From positions 201,414 to 265,413 of the forward strand of contig DASXOB010000003.1 in the NCBI GenBank assembly GCA_036494545.1: a stretch of DNA of 64,000 nt. The letters run 5' to 3'. Below are positions 15,721-24,148 of this stretch, piece by piece (within the stretch, counting starts at the first letter, position 1; each line of letters starts with the position of its first letter). The position numbers and the translations under genes are program-made. The stretch is from JAICXG01 sp036494545 (GTDB taxonomy: Bacteria; Verrucomicrobiota; Verrucomicrobiia; Chthoniobacterales; UBA10450). Below the pieces are notes generated by a model. That model worked only from the letters and a program-made list of their open reading frames with translations, ran no database searches and was not told the origin of the DNA.

Positions 15721-18700
15721 ATGCGCAGTTTTCGTCAGCTCATCGTCCTTTCTATCGTCGCCTTTTCTTTCATTGGATCTCGTCTTCCGGGCCAGGAGCT
15801 TCCCAACACCACCCGGCTCCTTCGTTTTCCCACTACCAACGGCGAGCAGATCGTTTTCTGCTACGCTGGGGAACTTTATACCGTCTCGAAGGATGGCGGC
15901 ACGGCCCGCCGTCTAACAAGTGGACCGGGTTACAGTTCTTTCCCCCATTTTTCCCCGGATGGAAAACAGCTCGCCTTCACTTCTCAATACGACGGAAACA
16001 CTGAAGTCTATGTCATGCCGGGTGAAGGCGGAGAGCCCAAACGCCTGACAACCACCGCGACTCTTTCTCGTGACGACATCTCCGACCGCATGGGTCCAAA
16101 CAACATCGTGATGGGCTGGGCAAACACTCAACCGGAGGTTATCTTCCGCTCCCGGCGTACCTCTTTTAATTCGTTTATCGGCGATTTGGAAACCGTCGGA
16201 ATGGATGCTGAGCTGCCGAAAGAGCTGCCGGTGCCGCGCGGAGGCTTCACCTCTTTCTCAACGGACGATTCCAAAATGGCTTTCAACCGCGTCTTCCGCG
16301 AATTCCGCACCTGGAAACACTACCGCGGCGGGATGGCCGATGACGTCTGGATTTACGATTTCAAAACTCAGGAGACCGAGAACCTAACGAATAACCCAGC
16401 CCAGGACATCTGCCCGATGTGGGGACCGGATAACCACATTTACTTCCTCTCGGATCGTGATGGCCGGATGAATCTTTTCTCGATCGATCTTGCTTCGAAG
16501 CAATCCAAACAACTCACTAACTTCAAGGATTTCGATATCAAATTTCCCACCATTAGTAAGGACTCAATCGTCTTCGAGGAAGCGGGATACATCTGGCGTT
16601 ACGATCTGGCGAGCGGGAAAGCCGCGCCTGTGCCCATCGACGTCAAAGAGGATTTCGCCTCTGGTCGCTCCCAATTCCTTGACGCTTCCAAACATACCGA
16701 GGGAGTCGACCTCGCGCCGGATGGGCAGCGCGCCATCGTCGTCGCGCGGGGGGACCTATTTTCCGTACCGGCGAAGAACGGCACCGCACGCGCCCTGACA
16801 AAGACTTCCAACGCTCATGAACGGGACGCCGTTTGGTCGCCAGACGGTAAGTGGATTGCTTATAACTCGGACGAATCCGGCGAAAACGAGTTATATGTGC
16901 GCTCGCAGGATGGCAAGGGTCAACCGCAGCAGGTTACGAAGGGCGCCGATACCTATTATTATCAGCCGATCTGGTCGCCCGACAGCAAGAAGCTTCTCTG
17001 GAGCGATCGGCTGCAACGCCTGCGCTACGTCGATGTTGCCAGTAAGGCGCTTACCGAGGTGGCGAGTGACAAGGTGGGCGAATTTGAATCTTATGACTGG
17101 TCGCCCGATAGCCAATGGATCGCCTGGTCGCAGCCGGAAGATAACTTCCAACCCAGAGTCTATCTTTATTCTGTGGCGAGTAAGAGATCCGTGCCGGTGA
17201 CCGATGACTGGTATGGCTCCGGCCGGGTCGCTTTCAGCGACGATGGCAAATATCTCATGCTTTCCTCCGGCCGGGATTTCAAACCGACCTTTGCCGAGGA
17301 GCAGTTCGAGGCCGTTTACCTCGATCAACAGCGGATCTATCTCGTAACTCTCTCCAAGGATACCGAATCTCCGCTTGCTCCCAAGAGCGACGAGGTCGGC
17401 AAAGCTGAGAAGAAAGACAAGGAAGGCGAAAAGGACAAAGACAAAAAGGACGAAAAGAAAGAGGAAAAACGAAAGCCTGTGACGGTAAAGGTCGATACTG
17501 ACGGCATCCAGAATCGGATCGTCGGCCTCGAGATCACTCCGGCGAATTATAAGGATATCCGACTGGTCGACGGTCGTGTTTTTTATCTCCGACGCACAGT
17601 TGGAGACAACACCGGCGAGGACGACGAGGAGGAAGGTCCGGGCAATCAAAAATGGCATCTTTGTTCCTATAGTCTGGAAGACCGCAAAGAAACAGTCTTA
17701 GGCGACGTAAACAGTTATCAGATCAGTTTCGACGGCAAAAAGATGCTGGTAAAGATTGATAAGGATTACTCGATCATCGACCTTCCCAAGGACAAGCTCG
17801 AGACCAAGGATCACAAGCTCGACCTAAGTGGACTCAATGTCATGGCCAATCGCCATGCCGAATGGAAGCAAATCTATTACGAGGCCTGGCGCCAGATGCG
17901 TGACTTCTTCTATTCGCCCACCATGAACGGGGTCGATTGGAAGGCGCTGCGAGACAAATACGCCGCACTCCTGCCTTATGTGAACCATCGTAACGACCTC
18001 ACTTATCTGATCGGAGAACTGATAGGCGAGTTAAATAATGGACACTCCTATGTTGCCGGCGGTGAGCGCCCGGAGACACCGCGGATTAAGCTCGGCCTCC
18101 TCGGCGCGGAGTTGTCGCGCGACCCGGCCTCCCATGCCTACCGGATTGATCGCATTCTCCCCGGTGAAAACTGGGATGATGAGAACCGCTCGCCGCTCAC
18201 TGCGATCGGCCTGAATCTCAAGGCTGGGGATTACATTCTGGCCGTTAATGGCACACCGGTTTCAACCTTGCCAAATATCTATGATGCGCTCATCGGTACC
18301 GCAGGCAAGCAAGTTATTCTGCGGGTTAATTCAAAGCCGGCAGATGATGGCGCCCGCGATGTGACTGTGGTTCCGACGGCGGACGAATCACCGCTTTATT
18401 ACCTCGACTGGGTGCAACACAACATCGAATACGTGAATAAGAAGACCAACGATCGAGTCGGGTATGTCCATATTCCGGACATGGGCCAGCCTGGATTAGA
18501 CGAGTTTACGAAGCGATACTTCCCGCAGATTAAGAAGAAGGGTCTGATCGTAGATGTCCGCGGAAACGGCGGCGGCTTCGTTTCGCCACTGGTTATCGAA
18601 CGCTTGCGTCGTGCACTGGTAATGGTCGAGATGTCGCGCAATGGAACTGCACAGCCTAATCCGCCACAAACCTTCCTTGGCCCGATGGTAACTCTGATCA

Positions 18701-19071
18701 ATGAGTTCTCAGCCTCGGATGGCGATATCTTTCCCTATCGTTTCAAAACGCTTGGCCTCGGCAAGCTTATTGGCAAACGGACCTGGGGCGGTGTGATCGG
18801 GATTCGAAATTCCCTGCCCTTCATCGATGGCGGCCAGCTTTTCAAGCCTGAGTTTGCGCCGTACTCGAAGGAAGGAAAGGGATGGATCATTGAAAGCCAT
18901 GGTGTTGATCCCGATATCGTGGTTGATAACGACCCGGCGAAGGAGTTTAAAGGCATCGACCAGCAGCTGGACCGCGCCATCGACGAAGTGCAGGAAGAGA
19001 TGAAGACCAAGGGTTACGAGCTGCCTCCGATCCCGCCTTTCCCGAATCGAAATCCCTCCAGTCAAAATTGA
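15721..19071 (+). CDS. Exported tricorn-type protease (S41 family)
   Basis: About 1116 residues from the ATG at 15721, chosen because a signal peptide (MRSFRQLIVLSIVAFSFIGS) starts there; an ATG at 15703 is also possible. Layout: two beta-propeller regions with repeated SPDGK, FSDDG and WSPD blade motifs (about 30-330 and 335-560), then a Lys/Glu-rich insert (about 557-585). A linker domain, a PDZ domain (about 788-880) and the S41 catalytic domain follow. Catalytic features visible are NNGHSYV (His, about 773), GNGGGF, and the nucleophile region EFSASDGD (about 994-1001). Tricorn degrades peptides of 6-20 residues. The signal peptide places this one in the periplasm or outside. Confidence 0.93.
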   Translation: MRSFRQLIVLSIVAFSFIGSRLPGQELPNTTRLLRFPTTNGEQIVFCYAGELYTVSKDGGTARRLTSGPGYSSFPHFSPDGKQLAFTSQYDGNTEVYVMPGEGGEPKRLTTTATLSRDDISDRMGPNNIVMGWANTQPEVIFRSRRTSFNSFIGDLETVGMDAELPKELPVPRGGFTSFSTDDSKMAFNRVFREFRTWKHYRGGMADDVWIYDFKTQETENLTNNPAQDICPMWGPDNHIYFLSDRDGRMNLFSIDLASKQSKQLTNFKDFDIKFPTISKDSIVFEEAGYIWRYDLASGKAAPVPIDVKEDFASGRSQFLDASKHTEGVDLAPDGQRAIVVARGDLFSVPAKNGTARALTKTSNAHERDAVWSPDGKWIAYNSDESGENELYVRSQDGKGQPQQVTKGADTYYYQPIWSPDSKKLLWSDRLQRLRYVDVASKALTEVASDKVGEFESYDWSPDSQWIAWSQPEDNFQPRVYLYSVASKRSVPVTDDWYGSGRVAFSDDGKYLMLSSGRDFKPTFAEEQFEAVYLDQQRIYLVTLSKDTESPLAPKSDEVGKAEKKDKEGEKDKDKKDEKKEEKRKPVTVKVDTDGIQNRIVGLEITPANYKDIRLVDGRVFYLRRTVGDNTGEDDEEEGPGNQKWHLCSYSLEDRKETVLGDVNSYQISFDGKKMLVKIDKDYSIIDLPKDKLETKDHKLDLSGLNVMANRHAEWKQIYYEAWRQMRDFFYSPTMNGVDWKALRDKYAALLPYVNHRNDLTYLIGELIGELNNGHSYVAGGERPETPRIKLGLLGAELSRDPASHAYRIDRILPGENWDDENRSPLTAIGLNLKAGDYILAVNGTPVSTLPNIYDALIGTAGKQVILRVNSKPADDGARDVTVVPTADESPLYYLDWVQHNIEYVNKKTNDRVGYVHIPDMGQPGLDEFTKRYFPQIKKKGLIVDVRGNGGGFVSPLVIERLRRALVMVEMSRNGTAQPNPPQTFLGPMVTLINEFSASDGDIFPYRFKTLGLGKLIGKRTWGGVIGIRNSLPFIDGGQLFKPEFAPYSKEGKGWIIESHGVDPDIVVDNDPAKEFKGIDQQLDRAIDEVQEEMKTKGYELPPIPPFPNRNPSSQN

Positions 19072-19079
19072 GCTGCGAG

Positions 19080-19382
19080 ATGTTTCTACCAAATCAAAAG
19101 GTGGTCTGCGTGAATGGGAGGTTCCCATTGGGAATCGAGAAGCTTTACGGCGAATTGCCGAAAGAAGGCTCGACTTATACCATTCGCGACATAGTGCCTG
19201 GCATAGGACTGACGGGCGACGAGGGGGAAATAGCGGTCTATCTCTGCGAAATCAAAGGTCCACTCAATGCCCATGGCATCGAACGCGGATTTCGCGCCGA
19301 CCGTTTCGCTCCCCTGCAGACCAGCCGGGAAGAAGCCGAGGAGGAGATAATGATCGGTCTTCCCGGGATGGTCCCAGCCTGA
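19080..19382 (+). CDS. Hypothetical protein
   Basis: 100 residues from the ATG at 19080 (a TTG at 19068 overlapping the tricorn stop would add four). The sequence is globular and mixed (VVCVNGRFPLGIEKLYGELP, STYTIRDIVPGIGL, ending in an acidic helix EEAEEEIMIG). No domain recognised, no signal peptide or membrane segment. It starts 9 bases after the tricorn gene and ends 17 bases before the beta-lactamase gene, so the three are probably co-transcribed. Confidence 0.65.
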   Translation: MFLPNQKVVCVNGRFPLGIEKLYGELPKEGSTYTIRDIVPGIGLTGDEGEIAVYLCEIKGPLNAHGIERGFRADRFAPLQTSREEAEEEIMIGLPGMVPA

Positions 19383-19398
19383 GAGCAGCCGATCCGCG

Positions 19399-20289
19399 AT
19401 GAGAAAGGTCGTCGCCCTGGCCGCCTTCATTTGGCTCAGTTACACGCTTCCATCACAAGCCGCGAGTCACGAGGAGAAGGATCGCTCCTTCAACGAGAAG
19501 ATCGTTGCCATCGAAACGCGGGTGGGCGGCCGCCTCGGAATCGCTGCCCTCGATACAGGAAACGGTCAGCGTTTGGAGCATCGGGCGGAAGAACGCTTTC
19601 TGATGTGTAGCACGTTCAAGCTTTTGGCAGTGGCAGCTGTTTTGCACCGAGTGGATTCAAAGCAGGAGGAACTTGGCCGGTTCATCCCCTACACAAAAAG
19701 CGACCTGCTTGAGTATGCACCGGTGACAAGAAAACATGTTGATGAAGGTGGGATGACATTGGAAGCCCTCTGCGCCGCGGCGATCGAACTCAGCGATAAC
19801 ACGGCCGCTAATTTGCTCCTCAAGACAATTGGCGGACCAGCAGGCTTGACTCGTTATGCGCGATCTCTCGGCGATTCCCAGACCCGTCTCGATCGTTTCG
19901 AGCCGGATCTGAACAACGCCATTCCCGGAGACGAGCGAGACACGACCACGCCGGGCTCGATGCTGGGAGATCTTCGTCGGTTACTGCTCGGGGATGCGTT
20001 GTCGGTAGCTTCGCGGCAGCGACTCGAAGGCTGGTTGGTGGCCAGCGAAACAGGGCGCAGCATGATTCGGGCGGGCGTTCCCACCGATTGGCGAGTCGGC
20101 GATAAGACCGGCAACGGTCGCGGTGGCGCAACGAATGACATTGCGATTCTTCGGCCACCTGGCAAAGCACCTATCCTTATCGCCATTTACTCGTTAGGCT
20201 CAACTGCTTCGGCCGAGGTACGCACCGGTGCGATCGCCGCGGCGGCGCGCGCGATAGTCGCGGAGTTGGCGAAAAAGTCAGCGCAATAA
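19399..20289 (+). CDS. bla: Class A beta-lactamase
   Basis: 296 residues with a signal peptide (MRKVVALAAFIWLSYTLPSQ). All class A active-site motifs are intact: SxxK as CSTFK (about residues 70-74), SDN (about 131-133), the omega-loop ExxLN as EPDLN (about 165-169) and KTG as DKTGNG (about 231-236). Length and order match full-length penicillinases. The Cys before the nucleophile Ser also occurs in carbapenemase-type enzymes, but no second Cys follows the KTG, so their disulphide cannot form. It should hydrolyse penicillin-type beta-lactams; spectrum cannot be read from sequence. No LysR regulator or mobile element is adjacent. TCGTTAGGC occurs at 20191. Confidence 0.93.
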   Translation: MRKVVALAAFIWLSYTLPSQAASHEEKDRSFNEKIVAIETRVGGRLGIAALDTGNGQRLEHRAEERFLMCSTFKLLAVAAVLHRVDSKQEELGRFIPYTKSDLLEYAPVTRKHVDEGGMTLEALCAAAIELSDNTAANLLLKTIGGPAGLTRYARSLGDSQTRLDRFEPDLNNAIPGDERDTTTPGSMLGDLRRLLLGDALSVASRQRLEGWLVASETGRSMIRAGVPTDWRVGDKTGNGRGGATNDIAILRPPGKAPILIAIYSLGSTASAEVRTGAIAAAARAIVAELAKKSAQ

Positions 20290-20296
20290 TTGCGCG

Positions 20297-20977
20297 CTAG
20301 AGGTCGATCGTTTCCCCGATCTTCGGCAGGAACAACTCCTTGCCGCCTGCCTGCGCTATTTTCTGCGCGCTCTCATGATCGATCTTGATCGGCGGAAAGG
20401 TGTCGTAATGCACGCCGACAATCTTCGTCACGCCGACAAAGTTCGCCGCCTGCACCGCGTCGTCGATGCCCATCGTGAAATGATCGCCGATCGGAAGGAC
20501 CGCAAAGCGGAGCTGGGTCTGTTCGCCGATGAGTTTCATGTCCATCGTTAGGGCGGTATCGCCGGAGTAGTAAAAATTACCGTCGCTCGATTCGACCACG
20601 AAACCGCAGGGCTCGCCGCCATAGCTTCCATCCGGCATCGAGCTGCTGTGGATAGCGGCGGTTAATTTTACTCTGCCAAAGGGCAGCTTCGTCGCTCCCC
20701 CATGATTCAGAGACTGCACATTCGCGACACCTTTTTTCTCAAACCACGACCCAACTTCAAAAGGCGCAATCACAGGGGCCGCGGTTTGCTTCGCCAGTTC
20801 GATCACGTCAGCCACATGATCGCCGTGCCCATGCGACACCAGCAGATAGTCGGCTTCGACTTTCTTAATATCGATTTTTTCCGCGAGCGGATTGGGAGTG
20901 ATAAACGGGTCGAAGAGCAGGCGCTTGCCGCCAGCCTCGACCGCAAAACAAGCGTGCCCGTAATAGGTAAACTTCAT
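20297..20977 (-). CDS. UPF0173 metal-dependent hydrolase (metallo-beta-lactamase fold)
   Basis: 226 residues from the ATG at 20977, where the family's usual start MKFTYYGHACFAVE lies; an upstream ATG adds 16 unsupported residues. The dinuclear metal motif is HxHxDH (SHGHGDHV, about residues 49-56), with further ligands in the GDTALTMD and VGVHYDTFP segments. This family (YtkL-like) is conserved widely with unknown substrate and is not a beta-lactamase despite its position convergent with one. A near-copy of the 9-mer (TCGTTAGGG) is at 20545. Confidence 0.9.
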   Translation of the reverse strand: MKFTYYGHACFAVEAGGKRLLFDPFITPNPLAEKIDIKKVEADYLLVSHGHGDHVADVIELAKQTAAPVIAPFEVGSWFEKKGVANVQSLNHGGATKLPFGRVKLTAAIHSSSMPDGSYGGEPCGFVVESSDGNFYYSGDTALTMDMKLIGEQTQLRFAVLPIGDHFTMGIDDAVQAANFVGVTKIVGVHYDTFPPIKIDHESAQKIAQAGGKELFLPKIGETIDL

Positions 20978-21109
20978 GAGATTATCTACCGATCGATTCC
21001 CGTGGGCGCAATGCTTTACGCGCAACCTTGCGCGCGCACCTTCGCAAAAAGACCCTCAAGATGGCCAACTTCGCTTGCGAGAAGAGCATGCTCGATTCAT
21101 TTTCGACAT

Positions 21110-21523
21110 ATGAAACCGAGAAGCGTCGAGGACGAAACCAATGGGCTGCGCTATTTCGCCCGTATGCTGGACAAGATTCGCCTCTACGCCGAGGGCAAAC
21201 TCGATCACGCCTACGAGGAGAATCTGGGTCGAGGCGCGGATCGCCGGATGGTCAAATTTCTACGAGTCGAGTACGACAAGCTGCGCGAACGCGTGTTAGA
21301 GGGCGGGACGGACCCGGAAATCCTGGAGTGGTGTTATAACCACGGCCGACGCTTGGTAAAGAACGACATCGAGATTTGGAACGGCTTTATCAGTAAACTG
21401 GGCTGGAACGATTTCGCCTCTGGTCATCTTGAGAAATCCAAAGCCGCGGCTGGCCTCGGGGACCGGGATGATATTCAGACTTTGGCGCAATTATTCGAGG
21501 TGGAAGAAGGGCGCCAGAAATAA
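21110..21523 (+). CDS. DUF5069-domain protein
   Basis: 137 residues from the ATG at 21110 (MKPRSVED), the first start that gives only conserved sequence. The family pattern is clear: FARMLDKIRLYAEGKL, GTDPEILEWCYNHGR, DIEIWNGFISKLGW and GLGDRDDIQTLAQLFEVEEG. DUF5069 proteins are common in Verrucomicrobiota and relatives and have no known function. It is divergent from the UPF0173 gene with a 132-base shared promoter region. Confidence 0.85.
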   Translation: MKPRSVEDETNGLRYFARMLDKIRLYAEGKLDHAYEENLGRGADRRMVKFLRVEYDKLRERVLEGGTDPEILEWCYNHGRRLVKNDIEIWNGFISKLGWNDFASGHLEKSKAAAGLGDRDDIQTLAQLFEVEEGRQK

Positions 21524-21531
21524 CCTTGCCG

Positions 21532-21948
21532 TCACGGTGCAGTTGGGCTCGAGGATATCGAGTCGAGAGCTTGTTTGAGCGCAACCAAGTTCTTGAAGCC
21601 GACTCTCTGGGTCACCTGCTGGCCCATGTTTGGCTGTATTCTGCACGGATCGCCCGGGCACCAGGCCCCTCCCACATTGGCTAACTCTGAAGGCACTGAA
21701 CATCCATTTGGATCGACCAATATCATATCCCTTCGAAAAACCGCGTTAGTGCCGGGTCCAACAGCGACTACTCTGTAAAAGGCTTGCAAGCTCGGCGGAA
21801 CGTAGCTGTCGTAACCGACAACAATCGCTGCCTGTGGCGGTTGATCAACGCACTTTGGACCCCTAACTTTGATGAGATAGCCAACAAGGATACCAGCCGC
21901 AAAGCCAACTACTATTAGAACGGGAAGGGTAAGCTTCGTTGCATTCAT
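21532..21948 (-). CDS. Membrane-anchored hypothetical protein
   Basis: 138 residues. One N-terminal membrane span (LPVLIVVGFAAGILVGYLI, residues 8-26) is followed by a periplasmic part with four Cys (one near the span, then NGCSV, GAWCPGDPC). The Cys pattern suggests disulphides. No domain recognised. It is convergent with the DUF5069 gene, 8 bases apart, so the two stops face each other. Confidence 0.6.
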   Translation of the reverse strand: MNATKLTLPVLIVVGFAAGILVGYLIKVRGPKCVDQPPQAAIVVGYDSYVPPSLQAFYRVVAVGPGTNAVFRRDMILVDPNGCSVPSELANVGGAWCPGDPCRIQPNMGQQVTQRVGFKNLVALKQALDSISSSPTAP

Positions 21949-22003
21949 TCTGCTGGTTTGAGTATAAAATCAGCCAGCGTCAAGCATAATCGGACCGCTA
22001 TTC

Positions 22004-23884
22004 TCAGCGCGGTGCTGGCAGCCGTAATATGCTGGGATGCGCCGGATCGTGATAAACCTGGATATGTGCGGCGCGAGCGTCTTTCGCCGTTTCCTCTGCC
22101 ACCACTCCGCCAGAGTTGTAGTTCTTCTCCGCGTTGGTTGAATTCTGCGCCGAGATAATGAGCCGGAGACGGCTTCCCTTCATCAGGCGCCGCGCCACGA
22201 AAAGTCCCGGGGCAAAATCGCAAGCCACGACCTCGCCCGGCTTGACGAACGTGGCTTTGCGAAGGCTTTCACGATAACGTAATCGCCGGCTATCCGTCCA
22301 AAGCGAAATGCTCGTGCCGTCCGGCTGGATTTCGAACATGTCAGCTTCCAAGTCGGTATCAGGCGTATCGAGCGAAAGCCAAAGCCGGACACTCGGGCAG
22401 CCGATCAAAGCTGTCTCTTCGGCGAACGGCGCGGTGTGATAGACGAGGCCATCGTCGCCAATGCTCAATGCATAGGATTGATCCAGCCGGGTGGATTCCT
22501 TCGCCCGTTCCGCATTCTCTAACTTCTCGCCCCTATATGTGTCGAGAGGATCGTAGACAAAGTGATCCGTGCCTTTCTGTGGTTGCGTCTTACTCAAGGT
22601 GCCGGAATGAAAGACGCCGTTGGCGTCTCCGTTCTTCGAGTCAAAATACAAAGTCCGCGTCTGAGCGGTCAACTCAGCCAAGTCATCCGCATATCGCCAC
22701 TCACCGTCATCGCCCCTGTTGCCCGGAGCGAGAAGATAGTAAGCAACCGCCTTTTTGAGAAAGGCCGGCTTTCTACCTTTCTTCATTGTCCAGTCGTACC
22801 ATTGCCGATGCAGGTCATTCAGATCGATAACTGCCGACCGGCCAAACCTTATCCCATCGAGCTCCGCAGTTGGCGAGCGCGTCCCAGCATGATCCCAGGG
22901 CCCAATGATAAGGAAATGCCTTGCCTTCGCGTCGTCAGACGCATTGGCAAGGTGGTCGCGATAGTAAGTGAGCGCGCCGTATTCGTCGCCATCATACTGG
23001 CCGGTAATGGTGAGCACCGGTAAAGTAATTTTTCTGAACTGCTCCGGCGACGGAGTGAGTGCATCGTAATAGCTATCCTGCATCGGATGCTCAATGAAAC
23101 GCTGAAAGTTTGGAAAGCGCGTTCCGATGAAGCTATCGTATGAATTGAAGGAAACATGCTCTCGATAGGCGCGAAGGAATTCGTTAGCCCAGTAAGTCGT
23201 ATCATCAAAGAGGTGGTCCTGTCCCGTTCGTCCGTTCGTCAAAGATAGCCAACGGATCACATACGGAACGCCGATGTTGTTATAATGCGGCGCGTCCACT
23301 CCGGGATGCACCGCTGCTGCCGGCACGATCGTGGCAAGATGCGGCGGTGACTCCTTCGCCGTCGACCATTGGTCAAAACCGGCATATGAGCCGCCCCACA
23401 TGCCGACATGACCGTCGCAGAAAGGTTGCCGGGCCAACCATTCGACGACATCATATCCATCGTGGCCTTCATTAACAAAGGTCACAAATTGGCCGCCAGA
23501 GTTCCCACGTCCGCGCACGTCGACGAGAGCGAAAGCGTAACCGTGAGAAGCGAAGTAAGCCCCGAGCCCATGATAAGTATCTGAGATATAGGGTGTGAGC
23601 GTAAAAACAGCAGGAGTAGGAGCAGACGCGCCGTCCTTCGCACCGGTTGGCGTATAAAGAGTGGCGTTCAATTCAACGCCATCGCGCATTGGGATTTTGA
23701 CGCCCAATTGAACATGATATCCTGGCGCGGCCGACGGCGTGGGTGTCTGTCCCCGAGCGTTCGCAACCAACCAGAGAGCTACGGCTAGCGTCAGCCGTCT
23801 AAACCATCGCTTACCACCGCCAGCCGGCCTGCCCTCCGGAATTACTGGGTTCCGCCGTCGCCCCGGGAACCGGTTCGTCCGCAT
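22004..23884 (-). CDS. Exported CocE/NonD-family hydrolase (X-Pro dipeptidyl-peptidase S15-like)
   Basis: About 626 residues from the ATG at 23884; another ATG at 23932 is possible. Both starts overlap the small lipoprotein gene, so the true start may be lower. After a basic leader and hydrophobic signal (RRLTLAVALWLVANARG) comes the alpha/beta-hydrolase domain: VKIPMRDGVELNATLYTP, DVRGRGNSGG, and the nucleophile elbow GMWGGSYAGF. A jelly-roll C-terminal domain (PPD_C) ends with LVISAQNSTNAEKNYN-like text (about 575-600). A late GPWDHAGTR supplies the catalytic His. The family hydrolyses esters or amides with proline-like or acyl groups. Confidence 0.86.
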   Translation of the reverse strand: MRTNRFPGRRRNPVIPEGRPAGGGKRWFRRLTLAVALWLVANARGQTPTPSAAPGYHVQLGVKIPMRDGVELNATLYTPTGAKDGASAPTPAVFTLTPYISDTYHGLGAYFASHGYAFALVDVRGRGNSGGQFVTFVNEGHDGYDVVEWLARQPFCDGHVGMWGGSYAGFDQWSTAKESPPHLATIVPAAAVHPGVDAPHYNNIGVPYVIRWLSLTNGRTGQDHLFDDTTYWANEFLRAYREHVSFNSYDSFIGTRFPNFQRFIEHPMQDSYYDALTPSPEQFRKITLPVLTITGQYDGDEYGALTYYRDHLANASDDAKARHFLIIGPWDHAGTRSPTAELDGIRFGRSAVIDLNDLHRQWYDWTMKKGRKPAFLKKAVAYYLLAPGNRGDDGEWRYADDLAELTAQTRTLYFDSKNGDANGVFHSGTLSKTQPQKGTDHFVYDPLDTYRGEKLENAERAKESTRLDQSYALSIGDDGLVYHTAPFAEETALIGCPSVRLWLSLDTPDTDLEADMFEIQPDGTSISLWTDSRRLRYRESLRKATFVKPGEVVACDFAPGLFVARRLMKGSRLRLIISAQNSTNAEKNYNSGGVVAEETAKDARAAHIQVYHDPAHPSILRLPAPR

Positions 23885-23987
23885 TGGCGGAGGTCGATTG
23901 ATTTGGGAAAGCTTCATCATCATCTGTCGCACAACCGGCTACGAAAAAAATCGCTCCAAAGCAAATCGCAAAGACCAACGGTTTCAT
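23811..23987 (-). CDS. Small lipoprotein upstream of CocE/NonD hydrolase
   Basis: 58 residues from the ATG at 23987. A lipoprotein signal MKPLVFAICFGAIFFVAGCA is followed by an acidic, Ser/Ala/Pro-rich unstructured tail ending GGQAGWRW. It overlaps the start of the hydrolase in another frame, suggesting coupled translation. No family recognised. Short lipoproteins with such tails are common in this kind of genome. Confidence 0.6.
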   Translation of the reverse strand: MKPLVFAICFGAIFFVAGCATDDDEAFPNQSTSANADEPVPGATAEPSNSGGQAGWRW

Positions 23988-24148
23988 ACCGAAATATGAG
24001 ATCGTCTCCTCGTTCCGAGCAAAGGGAATTCGCAATGTCGGTTTTCTTCCCTGCGGTGAGATGCGTTCCTCTTACGGCAAGAAATAATCCCGATGAAAGC
24101 GATTTGTCTTGATCTCTCTCTGGGAACCCTATACACCCTATCCCTATC

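Noticed and set aside
20702..21109. N-terminal extension of the DUF5069 gene
   Set aside because: The extension is antisense to the UPF0173 gene and family similarity begins only at the ATG at 21110.
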